This document shows, one piece after another, positions 49,701 through 60,780 of a DNA stretch of 64,000 bases. The stretch is from assembly GCF_027744825.2 (NCBI RefSeq), contig NC_071335.1:17178501-17242500 (forward strand), in the 5' to 3' direction. The notes under the pieces are model-generated. The model saw nothing but the letters and a program-made list of their open reading frames with translations, was not told the DNA's origin and did no database searches. The stretch comes from Synchiropus splendidus (taxonomy: Eukaryota; Chordata; Actinopteri; Syngnathiformes; Callionymidae). The position numbers and the translations under genes are program-made. Each line of letters starts with the position of its first letter. Within the stretch, counting starts at the first letter, position 1.

Positions 49701-51983
49701 GATCCTGCACAGAGACACAAATGCACCATTTAAGGAAGACAAGAAAAAGAAAAGTAAAGAAACAGCTTCACTTGACCACCAGGTTTGGGTTCACAGGGAC
49801 ACAAGTTTTAAAACACAGCAGGTGCTTGGGCTCACACATGCATTCGGAAACAAAAATGGGTGGATGATTTCATACATTTAATACATTCAAGTGATGAAGT
49901 TTGAAATACGTTGCTTGGGTTAAGAGTGAACTGGTTAATTTTGTCATTATAATGTGGAACTGGACCTGCCTGGACCTCTGTGGTTAAACATAAGAAAATG
50001 TTGACTTGAGCTTCAGCAGTTTTAGCCCTAAATAACCACGGAAAGAACTGTGTCATCTGGACAGAAGAAAACAAAGGAGGGCTCAGGAATAGAAAACACT
50101 GACAAAACAGATTCATTCAATAACTTTGCTGTCAATAACTTATTGGATTCAAACTGCGTTTGGTCGCTCAGGCTTGTGCGGACCGATTTCACAGATGTTG
50201 CTGCGCTGCATATTTAGGCCATGAGTCTTAGGCGGGACGTGCAGATCTGCCAGCCATCGAGTGTTTCAGACGATCAGGCTGTCCAGAGCGTGACTGTGTG
50301 CGGCCAGCACTTTTAAGCCTTTTCATCGATCCCGAACATGTCACGTAAAACCAGGGCATCGTGACTCACCAGATAATAAGTCTTGATCTGCTGCACCAGG
50401 AAGTTGAGGTTCTTCACTTTATGGCTCGGATCTCTGGTCGCCTTGTTGGCAGCCTTTGGTGACGGAGGGTTTCTTGAGAAAATAAACACGTTTAGACAGT
50501 GTGACCTCTTTTCCATTCAGACACCTGCTGTTGTTACTCAGCCAAACGTGGCGACAAAGAATCCTTTTAGATGAATTCCTCGGCATGGATTTACTGAAAT
50601 CTAGAAATGAAGTGTAGCACGCTATTGTGTTATTGTAATGGAGTCTGGATAAAGGAGAATAATTGACACATTGTCTCTTATTAAGAAGCTGAATATTACA
50701 GTTATCAGACTCAAACACCATCATCATTGATATATATATGACATTTACGTCTCTTGCTGTCTGTGATGAAGGACATATTTCTGTCGACCCATCTGTGTCC
50801 CACTGAATACAAGCAACAGAGACATAATCTCAAAGGGTCTCCCAATCCGAGGGATTATCCCGCCTCGCCCCCCTCCTCTCTCCCACACTGCAGCATTGTT
50901 TTGCATGAGGAGCTGCTTCCTGGGACCTTTGGGGGAGCTAAATGGGATGAATGGATACCCTGGACTCAGGGTGGCTAGACAGAATTATCTACAGTGTCAC
51001 TATTCTGTACCTTTTCTTCACAAATCTGAGGATTATTACATCTGTAGTCGCCACAGAACTCCAACAAGCTTCATCAACAACTATCTATCCAACCACTAAC
51101 TTGAACTTTATGCTGTCAGATGGTCTTGATGTTTTTTGAAGGGTGAGGGAGACTCATCGGAACATACGGCACTCAAAACTTAATCCCTTAAATAGCATCT
51201 TGACAAAATCTGTCCCTCTAGTCTTGACGCACATCCTTCAGGCTCAGCAGCCAATTGATAGGGACCTTTTCATGTCTGCTATTTATTTCTTTGTTTTTAT
51301 AAAAATGTGATTTTATGACAATTGAATGGAACACGCTCACATTTCATACAGCAAGATTAAGTTCATAATATCAGCTTGCATGTTGCCATTAACTACGAGT
51401 GATAATAAACGTCAACTTTGGCAACATAGAAATCTTCATTTTCAACTTCATAACTTGGAGTTATGAATGTGAGCTCATCTTTTAACTAATAGAGACTATG
51501 GAAATGGATGAACGTTTTTGCAATGACTTACATTTGGTTCATGACGTCATTCAGGAATATTCCATCCATTAATTCGGGAAAGTCCAGGTGGACGCTGCCA
51601 TCAGGTGGGAGAAACGTCTTCACCTGTTAGAAAGCAGAATAGAGGGGAAACTTTGATGATCACAACTGGCTTTCTTAGGAAACTATTCAAATTAATTATT
51701 TTATTAACAGTACAACCTGCGAAATGTATTACCATTTTTTTCCCATCTATAGCAACACGCTTGCTCCATTTTCATAAACAAGAATTTGTAAATTCAATAA
51801 AGTGCACATTTGCTTGAATCTCGAAAAATAAAACAAAAATAATAAAGTCCATATGTGATAAGCGACTGAGTACAAATCCGACATAATAAACAACAAAATA
51901 AGAGCGACACGGTGACTTACCCACGTGACGAGAGGACTCAACATGAATTGATCCCGACAGGGCAGAAACACCCCACTCTCCAT
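34704..51983 (-). CDS. Girdin/Daple/Gipie-family Hook-domain coiled-coil protein (CCDC88-like)
   Basis: 28 exons modelled (51983-51921, 51623-51532, 50472-50370, 49704-49635, 48699-48641, 48572-48489, 47921-47781, 47309-47131, 45216-45135, 43739-43581, 43511-43365, 43289-43145, 43016-42456, 42376-42171, 42104-41910, 41509-41385, 41315-41177, 41114-40938, 40854-40693, 40436-40159, 40090-39947, 39881-39695, 39634-39489, 39402-39310, 38880-38699, about 36641-36303, 36190-36125, 35599-34704), about 1739 residues. An N-terminal Hook-type domain (about 1-190: [37 protein letters not shown]) is followed by a long coiled coil (about 240-1245, [17 protein letters not shown]) and a Ser-rich tail with SSGEYSLSL and [13 protein letters not shown], shared with girdin and daple. 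Family members link microtubules, membrane traffic and G-protein or Wnt signalling. The GBA motif and C-terminal PDZ ligand are not seen, leaving the CCDC88A/B/C identity open. The start of exon 26 is uncertain. Confidence 0.9.
35612..35805 (+). mobile_element. LINE 3'-end fragment in a ccdc88-like intron
   Basis: The plus strand encodes the remnant [12 protein letters not shown] ('cttcttcccctcggccgtca'), followed by the LINE tail 'cacttacctagttggtggga' and 'gattctgaa'. It matches, on the other strand, the fragment at about 59725-60240. Confidence 0.7.
36642..38698 (-). other. Intron 25 of the ccdc88-like gene
   Basis: This is about 2 kb without coding signal between the exons at 38880-38699 and about 36641-36303. 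It contains a TIR transposon (37972-38551) and AT-rich runs with small (AAT)n tracts near 36740-36820 and 37300-37330. The acceptor at its end is weak, so the exact boundary is uncertain. Confidence 0.45.
37972..38551. mobile_element. Terminal-inverted-repeat DNA transposon with TA target site (non-autonomous)
   Basis: The left end 'taccgtaatatccggactat' and the right end 'tagtctggaaattacggta' are inverted copies, flanked or included by TA dinucleotides (a TA target duplication if the repeat proper is CCGTAAT...ATTACGG). Subterminal 'gccgca' motifs occur near both ends ('ggccgcaggttcagtgg', 'aagccgcagggctcag'). There is no transposase. This 580-bp element matches a widespread vertebrate repeat with 'ggactata-agccgc' ends; TA sites suggest a mariner- or PIF-like source. 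Confidence 0.75.
48895..49090 (-). mobile_element. LINE 3'-end fragment in a ccdc88-like intron
   Basis: On the minus strand a short frame contains [13 protein letters not shown], a typical C-terminal remnant of fish LINE ORF2. It is followed by a tail ending in 'tttcccctcaatggactaat', typical of LINE 3' ends. It lies in the intron between exons 4 and 5. Confidence 0.55.
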
Positions 51984-53103
51984 TGTGAATTCAGTTTGTT
52001 TTACCCTTCAGATTTCAAATCCCCAGTGAGTCAGTTCCGAAAAGTCCACTCTTCGTTCCGCACAAGTGCACATCTCGGATGTTTTCGTTCGCGCCATCCC
52101 TTCGTCCCTTGAACTTGACCAGCCGTTGCTCAAGTTAGTTATGTTGCATAAACAAATGATCGCAGCGTCAGCGTTTAGAGCGCGACCAGTTGTACGTAAC
52201 GAACATCCTGCTGCTCCTGTGATGCGAAGACATCGACCCTCGGCCCCGCCTCCTCCTCCGGAGCCGCCTATCAGATCACAGAGTTGTGATGCCCCGCGCA
52301 TCTCCACCTTCCCAGAGATCTAGGAGAGTCCGTCTCAGAAATCCACACCCTTCAAGAGTCAAGCATTTTATTCCCCTGATGTCTTCTTTAAAACATCTAT
52401 GATCACCCCGTTACCATGACAACAACCCTTCCCCATCTTGCACAATTTTTTTTAAATACACTGAGCAACTAAAACTATGGAAGCCCATTTCCGCCAGGTA
52501 AAAAAAAAAAAAGAAAAACTCGGAGAAAACCAAGAAAAAAAAAAAAACCTCACCAAGCAAAAAAAAAAAGAATTTTTTGCTTGGTGATTTTTTTTTTCTT
52601 TTTCGGAAATGGGCTTCTATAAAAAACAGATCTCAGAAATGAAATCATTAGAATAATAAATGCATTCTTATATATATATATATATAAACAGTCCCAGAAA
52701 AATAAACAAGACACATCTGACATATTAAAGTTCAGAAAATACACTTTAATGAGTTGAAAAAAGAATTGATTTTATTGCTGGAAAAATGAGTAAAAACCAA
52801 TGGCAAAAAAAAAGTAAAATATTGCTGCTAAAATAGATGATATCAACTATATGAACATAAAACCGAGTTCAAGTCAAATTGTCACGGTATAATTTCCATT
52901 GGCCTGTCTTCAGTCAACGTGCTTGTATAAGATCATGCGTACATATATTTCAGATTAACTGATTTATATTGGCTAACCATCAGGCAAAACATCCATGTAG
53001 TGCTACAGTGTATAAATACATTCTAATATTGTGCAAATCTTGCATATTCATAGACTCATAAGGCTGTAAGATATAAAAGATATACAATCTGTGCTTATAG
53101 AGG
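51984..53103. other. Intergenic region between pld5 and the ccdc88-like gene
   Basis: This holds the ccdc88-like promoter and 5' UTR on the left (52000-52330, relatively G+C-rich), a palindromic MITE (52476-52621), a (TA)n run near 52670-52685, and the AT-rich 3' UTR region of pld5 on the right. No other gene is recognised. Confidence 0.5.
52476..52621. mobile_element. Palindromic MITE
   Basis: The outer arms 'tggaagcccatttccg' (52478-52493) and 'cggaaatgggcttc' (52604-52617) are inverted copies bounded by TA on both sides. The inner arms 'caccaagc' (52551-52558) and 'gcttggtg' (52579-52586) form a second hairpin. The filler is A- and T-runs. The whole element is about 145 bp with no coding capacity. 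Confidence 0.8.
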
Positions 53104-56100
53104 TTAAAGGTCGTTCCACTTTTCTTCATCGGGGCCCATATCGAGTTTCGAAGTTTGATATTTGTCGTGCAGCTCTTTTCCGCTGTGTAAACTCTTTGCA
53201 TATCTGGATAACCAGTCTCTTTCGAAAGCAGCTTTGACTTGTTCTCGGAGCTGAGCTCTGAAATGGTTTTCCATCTTGATTACGAGTCCAACTCCTGCGT
53301 TGACGGCAAAGTTGCTCCCAACCCAGTCGTGGTTCCCTGTGAGAAACATATGAACTCAGTTTTGAAAAGTTGCTGTGATCAGTTTATTTCAGAATAACGT
53401 CCTATATTGAGGACACATTAGGGCCCTTTAATATATAGGTCACTTCGGAGACATTCATCTTTCTCAACATATTGTTAGTGCAGTTTATTAGTTGACCTTG
53501 GAGGTCGCATATCTGCGAATGAGAATCTGCTCCATAAACTGGAGGGATTCTCAATAGAAAGGACTCACCAATCCACAAATTATTTTGAATTCTTCATACC
53601 TATTTGGTCACATTACCTTGTTTATTAAGACACGTTTGCGGATGAGAATGACCTAAATTGTTTCCTAAAACTAATAAAACATATTGTATTTCAAATTGGT
53701 TGAACTTAAACGTTGATGTCTAAAGAAACATTTTAAGAGCTATTTTATTTACAAGAATGAAGTGAGTGCCGAAATGCACAGCGAATGCTGGACCTTTCTG
53801 CCATCTAGTGGCCAGTTTATACTGCTGCATGATGTTATTCACCATATGGCGCTTCCGCAGCAGTGTTATTGTACAACTTTATTGCACAGCTTGACACACT
53901 TACCAACATACAGAGCGTTGTCGGTCACCACGTATTTGTTGTGGTTGGGGTTGTAATGGTCGTCCTCAGTCTGCTCCTTGTGCCAGAAGAATCTCTGAGG
54001 ATGTATAAAGTGGGGTCACCGAGGTCACCACCATGTGACGACTGAATGGTTGGGTCACCTACCACCTCCACCGAACAGTTCTGCAGATGCATGCATAGAG
54101 ACTTGAGCGAGGCCACGAAGTTGAAGGTGAGGGGGTGAGTTTTCTCCCAGAAGCTTATTAGCAGCCGAACTCTGACCCCTCTCAGAACCACTGCCTCCCT
54201 GATCGCCTCATCGAGGGGTGACCAGTACCTTAACAAAGTTCACCAGTCAATGAGCGCTTTCATAATAAGGGTGTCGCCGGAGTCTGCACCTGGTGACGTG
54301 GTTTCCTCTGGAACGCTGGCTCAGGAGAGGGAGGTAGTCGGTCACAGATATGTAGACGAACGTGTTGGCTCTCTGAATGACATCGTAGATGGCATCGACG
54401 TCTCTTGTTCGATCTTTGGCACAGAAGAGCTCAGGAGAGGTCTGCGGAAACATGAACTAGTGACCATTGTTTCCTTCTTCCATCACAACATCTGCTTTTG
54501 GTCCACTTTTTTCGTGCATATATTTCCAACCTCCATCACCGTCTGTCTGTCTGTAACAATTCTTTGGACGCCAAATGTAGAAATGAAGACACCCGTTTTT
54601 GTTTCCAGATTTAGCATAAATCTGAGGCGATATTTTCACAGATATAGCAAACATTTGTTACAATTGAGACACTACACTTTAATGTTAAGTGTTAGATACT
54701 AAATCTAAATGTTCAATCTAAATGTTCAATCAAAATCAAAATCAAAATCAAAATCAAAATCAAAATCAAAATTTTAAATTTAAATCTAAATGTTACATTT
54801 AAGTGTAAATGTTACATTTATATCTAAATCTAAATGTTAAATCTAAATCAAAATTTTACATTTAAATGTAAATGTTACATTTAAATCTAAATCTAAATCT
54901 AAATCTAAATGTTACATTTAAATCCAAATGTAAATGTTAAATCTAAATCTAAATCTAAATCTAAATGTTACATTTAAATCTAAATGTAAATGTTAAAGCT
55001 AAATCTAAATTTTAAATTTAAATCTACATGTTACATTTAAATCTAAATCTAAATCTAAATGTTAAATCTAAATGTTAAATCTAAATGTAAATGTTACATT
55101 TAAATCTAAATCTAAATCTAAATCTAAGTCTAAATCTAAAACTGAAGTGGAGGAAAGAAGGGGGCATCTAAATCTCCACTTGGAGGAAAGGGGCAAATTA
55201 AAAATTAAAAATTAAAAATTAAAAATTAAAAATTAAAAATTAAAAATTAAAAATTGAAAATTAAAAATTAAAAATTGAAAATTAAAAATTAAAAATTAAA
55301 TTTTGTCTTGGATTTAACACTTACAGAGATGAAACAATGGGACGTAACATTAAAGTGCTGTGTCTGAAATGTAATAAATATTTACTTAATCGGTGAAAAT
55401 AATTCCAAAGATTTCTGCTAAATCAGGAAAAAAAAATCCCAAAAACTGCATTCTGAATGCCAGTGGTTGAGGACTTACAAGTTTAGTGAATGACATCAGC
55501 GATCAACATGTGTTCACATTTTATTGCAGGAGGTTTGAAGCACCAGTACAGAGCATCATGAGTTTACGTAGCATGATGAATGGCTGAGGCGTGCACGGCG
55601 CCTGGAGGGTGAGAAAATGGATATAGAGTCCTTTCCACTCAACTAGCTACTCAGCAAGATATCGACATGATTAATTGCCTCCATATTGGGTAATGAATTC
55701 ACAAGCAAGCTAGTCCATTTTTCTTCATATTCGTGACGATCATAACCCATTTTTAAGGACTAAATTGCGGTAGGGATCAAGGGATTGACTCACAGATACA
55801 TAAGCCGAGGCCTCGGCGTCATTGATTTGCAGCTCCAGGCTGTTGTGCGCTCCGTAGAGGGCGGTGACTCTCTTCGACCAGATGTTGGGGATGTAGTCCC
55901 GTTCATGCAGCTGCCAGTAAAAGGAGAAGATGCGGTGGAGGTCCAGGGCCAGGCAGCTGCAGTTGAACATCATCACACCCAATTCTTTTCTCTGTTCCAC
56001 AGAAGAAAAAAAAACAGAGGTGAGTCAGTATAACAAAAACAAAAGATTCTTGAACTGAATGTGAGGTAGACGATGAACAAAATGTTTAAGCAGTGTTACA

Positions 56101-59100
56101 ATTCAGCGATTTCAGAAGCACTTTCAGCATGTTTGCAGGATCAAACAGATTGGTCTTGAGAATATTCGGGCGTAATGTTCCACCAGGGTTTACATCTTAA
56201 AAGGCGTATGTCACCACAACCTTTTAAGAAGGATGCCATGTGCTGTTTGTAGAATGTTTTTCGCGCAAGTTCTTCTAGATCAGGGCTCTCAAACTTGATC
56301 GACTGGGTCAGGGGTGAATAGATTTGATTGTCTAGGCAACTGACCCTTGACTCCTCGATTGGGGTTGTAACTGTACTACAGAGGTGGGCAGCTAAATTTC
56401 CTAAAGGGCCACATTATAAACTGTTGTGAGGGGCCGACTGAGAAACTTGACGGAAAACACTCTCCAGTAACCAGGATGAAATGAACCATTAAAGATTCAA
56501 TGGAAGGAAGGATATTGAATATAAATAAAACTATAATATTAAAAGGAAATGAATTTCAAAATATATTTTCAATTTATTTTGAGGAACACAAAAATACTCA
56601 CTGAAATAGCAGATGGAAAGAAATGTCAGTCCTGAACATGTTATAATCACTGTTGAAATAGTAATGCTAAGATAGGAAACAAGACAAAAAAAATAATGAA
56701 AAAATGACTACTTATCAGTTGTATAGTTTTAGTCTGACCTCATGAGGGCCGCAAAAACACAGGCAAAGGGCTGCATATGGCCCCCGGGCTGCACTTTGTC
56801 TGCTTGGTCTGCTGTACATGCATGTTGGTAACACTAAAACAGGCTTCATTCTTTGTTACGCAGTCATAGAGAACTGAAGAAGCAGAGTACACAACATAAC
56901 AGGGTAAACCATTTTGTAAAATCTGTCAAGTTATTACAAACAAAGAAAAAAATAATAGTCCAGAGAAATGCAAACTACAAACAACAAAATATCCTTGCAA
57001 AAAGCCACCAAAAATGAAGCAACCAACTGGATTCATAGACAAAAAAAGAGAACAAAACCAGAGTAGAAAGGAACATGGGGTGATCTTAACTTCACAGGAA
57101 CAGTACATTTCTGACTCAGATAAAAGGGAGACAGATAAAAGGGATACAGGTGGGAACTGGAGGAGACAGAGATGCAGGCTGACTGAAATGACTGAGGTAG
57201 GTTTTCAAAATAAAAGCGGACAGCAGGAGGTGAGGGGCATGTCTGTCCAATGTGCTTCTAGTGGACAAGAGAAGCCAAATGTCACTTGGTGATCACAATG
57301 GAGGCTTTCTATTCGCACCAGATGAGTCCTAACAACACCACCCCAATATACACGATAACCTGCTTAAAGAAGCTGCATCGTAAGTAAAAAAAACTTGATT
57401 TAGGACAGGAAGCCCTGGAACTTGCATATTCTGTGCGCGCATGCAGATTTATACCTGTGTCGTTGTAATAAATAAATCACATTAATGGCCCTGTTTGATT
57501 AAAGACTTTGATCCGGCGTGTTGTTCCGAATACTTCTGAAGCTGCAGCCAAACCGGAGGAGGAGGATGAAACTGCAGAAGTTTTAGTAGGGCAGCAACAC
57601 TTTTTGTTTGGGTGGGGATATGAATCAAACCATGTCGACAAGCTCTTATAGTTGGCCTCTCTGGTCAGTATTTCTGTTGAAGGAAAGGAGGAGTGCAGTC
57701 GCACACACTCCTTTTGGATGTATGAAGGTATGCAAAAATAAAAATCTGAATCTAAAACTCATAAATTCTCAGAATTGTTTTGACATTGGAGGCAAATAAG
57801 TCTTGTTCTAGGGAGTGTTAAATTCAAATTCTCGACCTCCACAACCTTCAGCCTCACCTTCACTCACACATGCTGTTTTGAGGTCAGCGCTGCAGGACGC
57901 TCTCAGCCTGACTCATTCATCCCTTCTCCTGCGCTCTGCTGTTACCTTAGAGAATGACCTCCAGTCCATGTCTGCGCTGCCGACGTAAATATGCGTCCGA
58001 TCGACGACCCAAAATGAAGAGTGTAGTCCTCCTCTGGTGAACGCGGTCATATTAACAAAATGAACCTCTGCATCTGAGGAAGAAGGACTGAAGTTTATAC
58101 AACAGTTGTGGACAGGGGCCAGTTGGCATTGAATGGAGTGATAATGGTGTGAGCCAGGCAGGTGGTGGATGTAGAGGCTGTCTCAGGTTTGAGTCAAGTT
58201 TAAGGCAGAGGGGGAGAAGGAGTAAAAAAATAAAGCTTTTGGCACACATAAATGAATCATGGCTGAAAATGAATAAACTTGTCAGAGCAGGCAGGGAAGC
58301 ATGTTTGACAGAGTTGCTGTCTGCAGAGGTAAATCTTCATGTTTCCAAGCTTCGCTGCCTTAATACATTGAGTGAGTACAACAGAACGGCGTCAATCACT
58401 CACTGTGTGCAGCCAAGGTCTTCAGTTCAGCCGAGTTTGTCAAACCGCTGGTGATCTTAAGCCGCACCCCTCGAGATTTGAGGCCGAGCAGACGCTGGAA
58501 CAAGCTCTGACCCTGAGAAACAAGATGTTCTTTGAGAATGTTCTCCTCACATTCCTCGTCTCAGCTAATTAACAGGCCACATTATCTTCACGAGGGAGTA
58601 ATTGAATTTTCTTTAAAGTGGAATTAGGGTCCCCTGCTTGAGTCTGTACCTGCTTGGCAGCGCTGGACATCTGGTCCCAGGAATTTAAGTTCCAGACGGG
58701 TGAGACCACCTCAACGGAGTACTTGGCTTGATCCAGCAGCATGTGGAAGCCTGCCATCAGAGGGACATGGTTCCTACTCACCAGCAGAGAAAGCTCTTCA
58801 GGCACATTCTCCACAACTACGCCCCTGAAAGAAGCACATTTTGAAATCTGTGAACTGCATCCAATGTCCTCATATTCATCGATATCATTTAGCATGTCAA
58901 AATATCATTGATGTCGACAATACATTGTCGGCAGTTGTGCTACAGAACTCACTCACACATCACAGAAACCAAACACAACCTTTTGCTCGAGTGGCATCCA
59001 AAACACCCCCAAAATGGGGGGCTGCTAGTGAAAATGTTACTTTCCAAAGACAAGACAATGACGACTGAAATCTTCAACAGCCAGGCAAAAGAACATTTTC

Positions 59101-59838
59101 TCCTGACTCTTGTGGATGGGTTTAAAATCTCGACTACATTGTTGTGCCACATATCTGGACTCTTTCACTGAGTTTTAAATTTATTGCGTTCCAAGTGGAT
59201 CGTTGTGGTCCGAGGTGTATTCTGGATATATCAATGAGGCTGCCAGTTCCACCCCTGATTCCATGCTCCATTGTCAACATTTCCTGAAGATTCGGTTGAA
59301 ATTTCTTCTTAACTTTAATGAAATATTTTCCCTACAGACAGATACAAGCAGGCAAACACTTAACATATAGCTTGACAATAGCTTCCCTGTATGTCCAGAG
59401 TGTACCCCGTCTTTTGGCCCTAGCCCAGACTCTGACCTATGACAGAAATAGTTGGTATAAACTGAATTACTTGCATCCATTCAGCACTTATATAGGAGTT
59501 TAACTTGTGTACAAATTCAGCTTGATTTCATAAATTAGTACTTTACACAAAAGGTGTATTTATTATATTTATTTTATTAACTATTCTATTTTATTTACTT
59601 TTTAGTATCTTGATTTGGACAGTGGGAGGGAATCAGAGAACCAAGAGAAAACCCAGACAAATCTTGGCCACCATTGTTCTGGCCCAATATGACCACAATG
59701 AGACGGAGATAAATAACAGTACATATCTCAGAATCAAATTTATTGCCATGGTCAGTGGGGAGCCCACTAACTAGGAAAGTGTTTTGGAATAACATGCAGT
59801 CAAAAAGTAAATAAATAATAAAATAAAATAAAGTAAAA

Positions 59839-59899
<61 letters not shown>

Positions 59900-60780
59900 A
59901 ATAAAATAACAACAAGGCTGTTCACGAATTCAACAGTCTGACGGCCGAGGGGAAGAAGCTGTTCCTGTGACGGGAGGTTCTGGTCTGGATGGACCGTAGC
60001 CTCCTGCCAGAGGGAAGAGGGACAAACAGTCCATGTCCAGGGTGAGAAGGGTCTGCTCTGATCCGACCTGCACGTCTCTGGGTCCTGGAGATATACAGGT
60101 CCTGAAGAGGTGGCAGGCTGCAACCGATCACCTTCTCAGCAGAACGTACGATGCGCTGCAGTCTGCTCTTGTCCCTGGAGGTGGTGGACAAGAGCAGACT
60201 GCAGCGCATCGTGGGACAAGAGCAGACTGTTACACCTTGAGCTAAGTAGGAGTTTAAGAATAGAGTCTGCAAGTAGCTTTTGGTCAAAGTAAAAAGCTCA
60301 GTTGTTTCTGTGTTTCAATGTTTTTTTTCACCCATTGTAATATGTTTATTGTTTATATGATTCTTCATCTATTTTGCAGTTGGAAACTCATTGATAGCAC
60401 TGAGCTCAATGGGACAGTAGGAGGCAGTAGCGACCTGTAGCGCCCAGCACACTGAGTAGGACCAAAGAAGAAAGTACTACAGCTCTCTTTCTACAGGGTG
60501 ATGAATCCTTGAAAAGATGAGTGGATTCAGATGGTATTCCCGAACAGCTGCAAAAGGTAAACCTCTGTTCCACACAGACCACAAGCCCTGCTCGGCAGAG
60601 GTAGTAAAAGTTGAATTTCATGTGAAACTTTCACCCCACTCACTGGCAGTCCCTGCTGCAGTTTTCCTCGGTGATGCCGTCCTCATCGCTCCCCCAGATA
60701 TTCACCGATGAGCAGGTCAGCGCCACCAGGATCGCAAAGCAGCAGACCAGAGCGAAAATAGCAATGCATTTCTGCTGAGT
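53104..60780 (-). CDS. pld5: Phospholipase D5-like (PLD5) type II membrane pseudo-phospholipase, N-terminus not found
   Basis: Nine exons found: 60780-60644, 58824-58650, 58512-58404, 58073-57946, 55991-55794, 54441-54290, 54228-54063, 53994-53904, 53336-53104. Phases close and give 462 residues; human PLD5 is about 536, so a first exon for the cytosolic N-terminus is missing. The first exon here carries the membrane anchor (QKCIAIFALVCCFAILV) and GSDEDGITEENC. Next come NVPEEL, HMLLDQAKYSVEVVSPVWNL, the first HKD region GLHSSFWVVDRTHIYVGS, RKELGVMMFNCSCLALDLHRIFSFYW, SPELFCAKDRTRDVDAIYDV, RVRLLISFWEKTHPLTFNF, the second HKD NHNKYVVTD and GNHDWVGSNF. HSSFWVVD and DWVG-x-(D/N)F are PLD5-type rather than PLD3/4. 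PLD5 is thought catalytically dead. Motif 1 lacks its Lys, but motif 2 is intact. It lies tandem upstream of the ccdc88-like gene. Confidence 0.92.
54720..55305. repeat. Compound AT-rich minisatellite in a pld5 intron
   Basis: There are three blocks in tandem: (AAAATC)n at about 54728-54770; (TAAATC)n mixed with 'taaatgttacatttaaatc' higher-order units at about 54776-55140; and (AAAATTAA)n at about 55195-55305. A short non-repeat stretch with 'gtggaggaaag' separates the last two and occurs twice ('ggaggaaagaaggggg', 'ggaggaaaggggc'). Confidence 0.9.
56379..56811. mobile_element. hAT-like MITE, copy 3, with near-perfect 8-bp target duplication
   Basis: The left end is 'cagaggtgggcagctaaatt' and the right end, reversed, is 'cagaccaagcagacaaagtg', with the shared subterminal 'cgggggccatatgcagccc'. 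The flanks are 'ctgtacta' on the left and 'ctgtacat' on the right, an 8-bp duplication with two changes, which points to the hAT superfamily. It lies in the pld5 intron between 57945 and 55992. Confidence 0.8.
59818..59910. repeat. (AAAT)n microsatellite
   Basis: A long run of 'aaataaataaataaataaa' type units is inserted within the LINE fragment in a pld5 intron. It is a strong candidate for length polymorphism. Confidence 0.95.
60148..60229. repeat. Perfect 27-bp inverted repeat with a third partial copy
   Basis: The left arm 60148-60174 and right arm 60186-60212 are exact reverse complements over 27 bases around an 11-base loop. A further direct partial copy of the right arm ('gggacaagagcagactg') follows at 60213-60229. 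The sequence is LINE ORF2 coding DNA ('tgcagtctgctcttgtcc'), so this is a rearranged insertion end. Confidence 0.9.

Larger units (their letters stand above)
59725..60240 (-). mobile_element. Rearranged LINE ORF2 3' fragment
   Basis: On the minus strand a frame reads DKSRLQRIVRSAEKVIGC, LPPLQDLYISRTQRRAGRI, ADPSHPGHGLFVPLPSGRR and [13 protein letters not shown], the conserved C-terminal segment of fish non-LTR retrotransposon ORF2. The untranslated tail ('tttccta-gttagtgggctcc', 'gattctga') follows. A (TTTA)n tract interrupts the copy. At its 5' end part of the reverse-transcriptase sequence is repeated in inverted orientation. It lies in the pld5 intron between 60643 and 58825. Confidence 0.85.

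Noticed and set aside
54720..55305. Regularly spaced repeats considered as a CRISPR-like array
   Set aside because: Units are 6-8 bases with no unique spacers, and the host is a vertebrate; this is a minisatellite.
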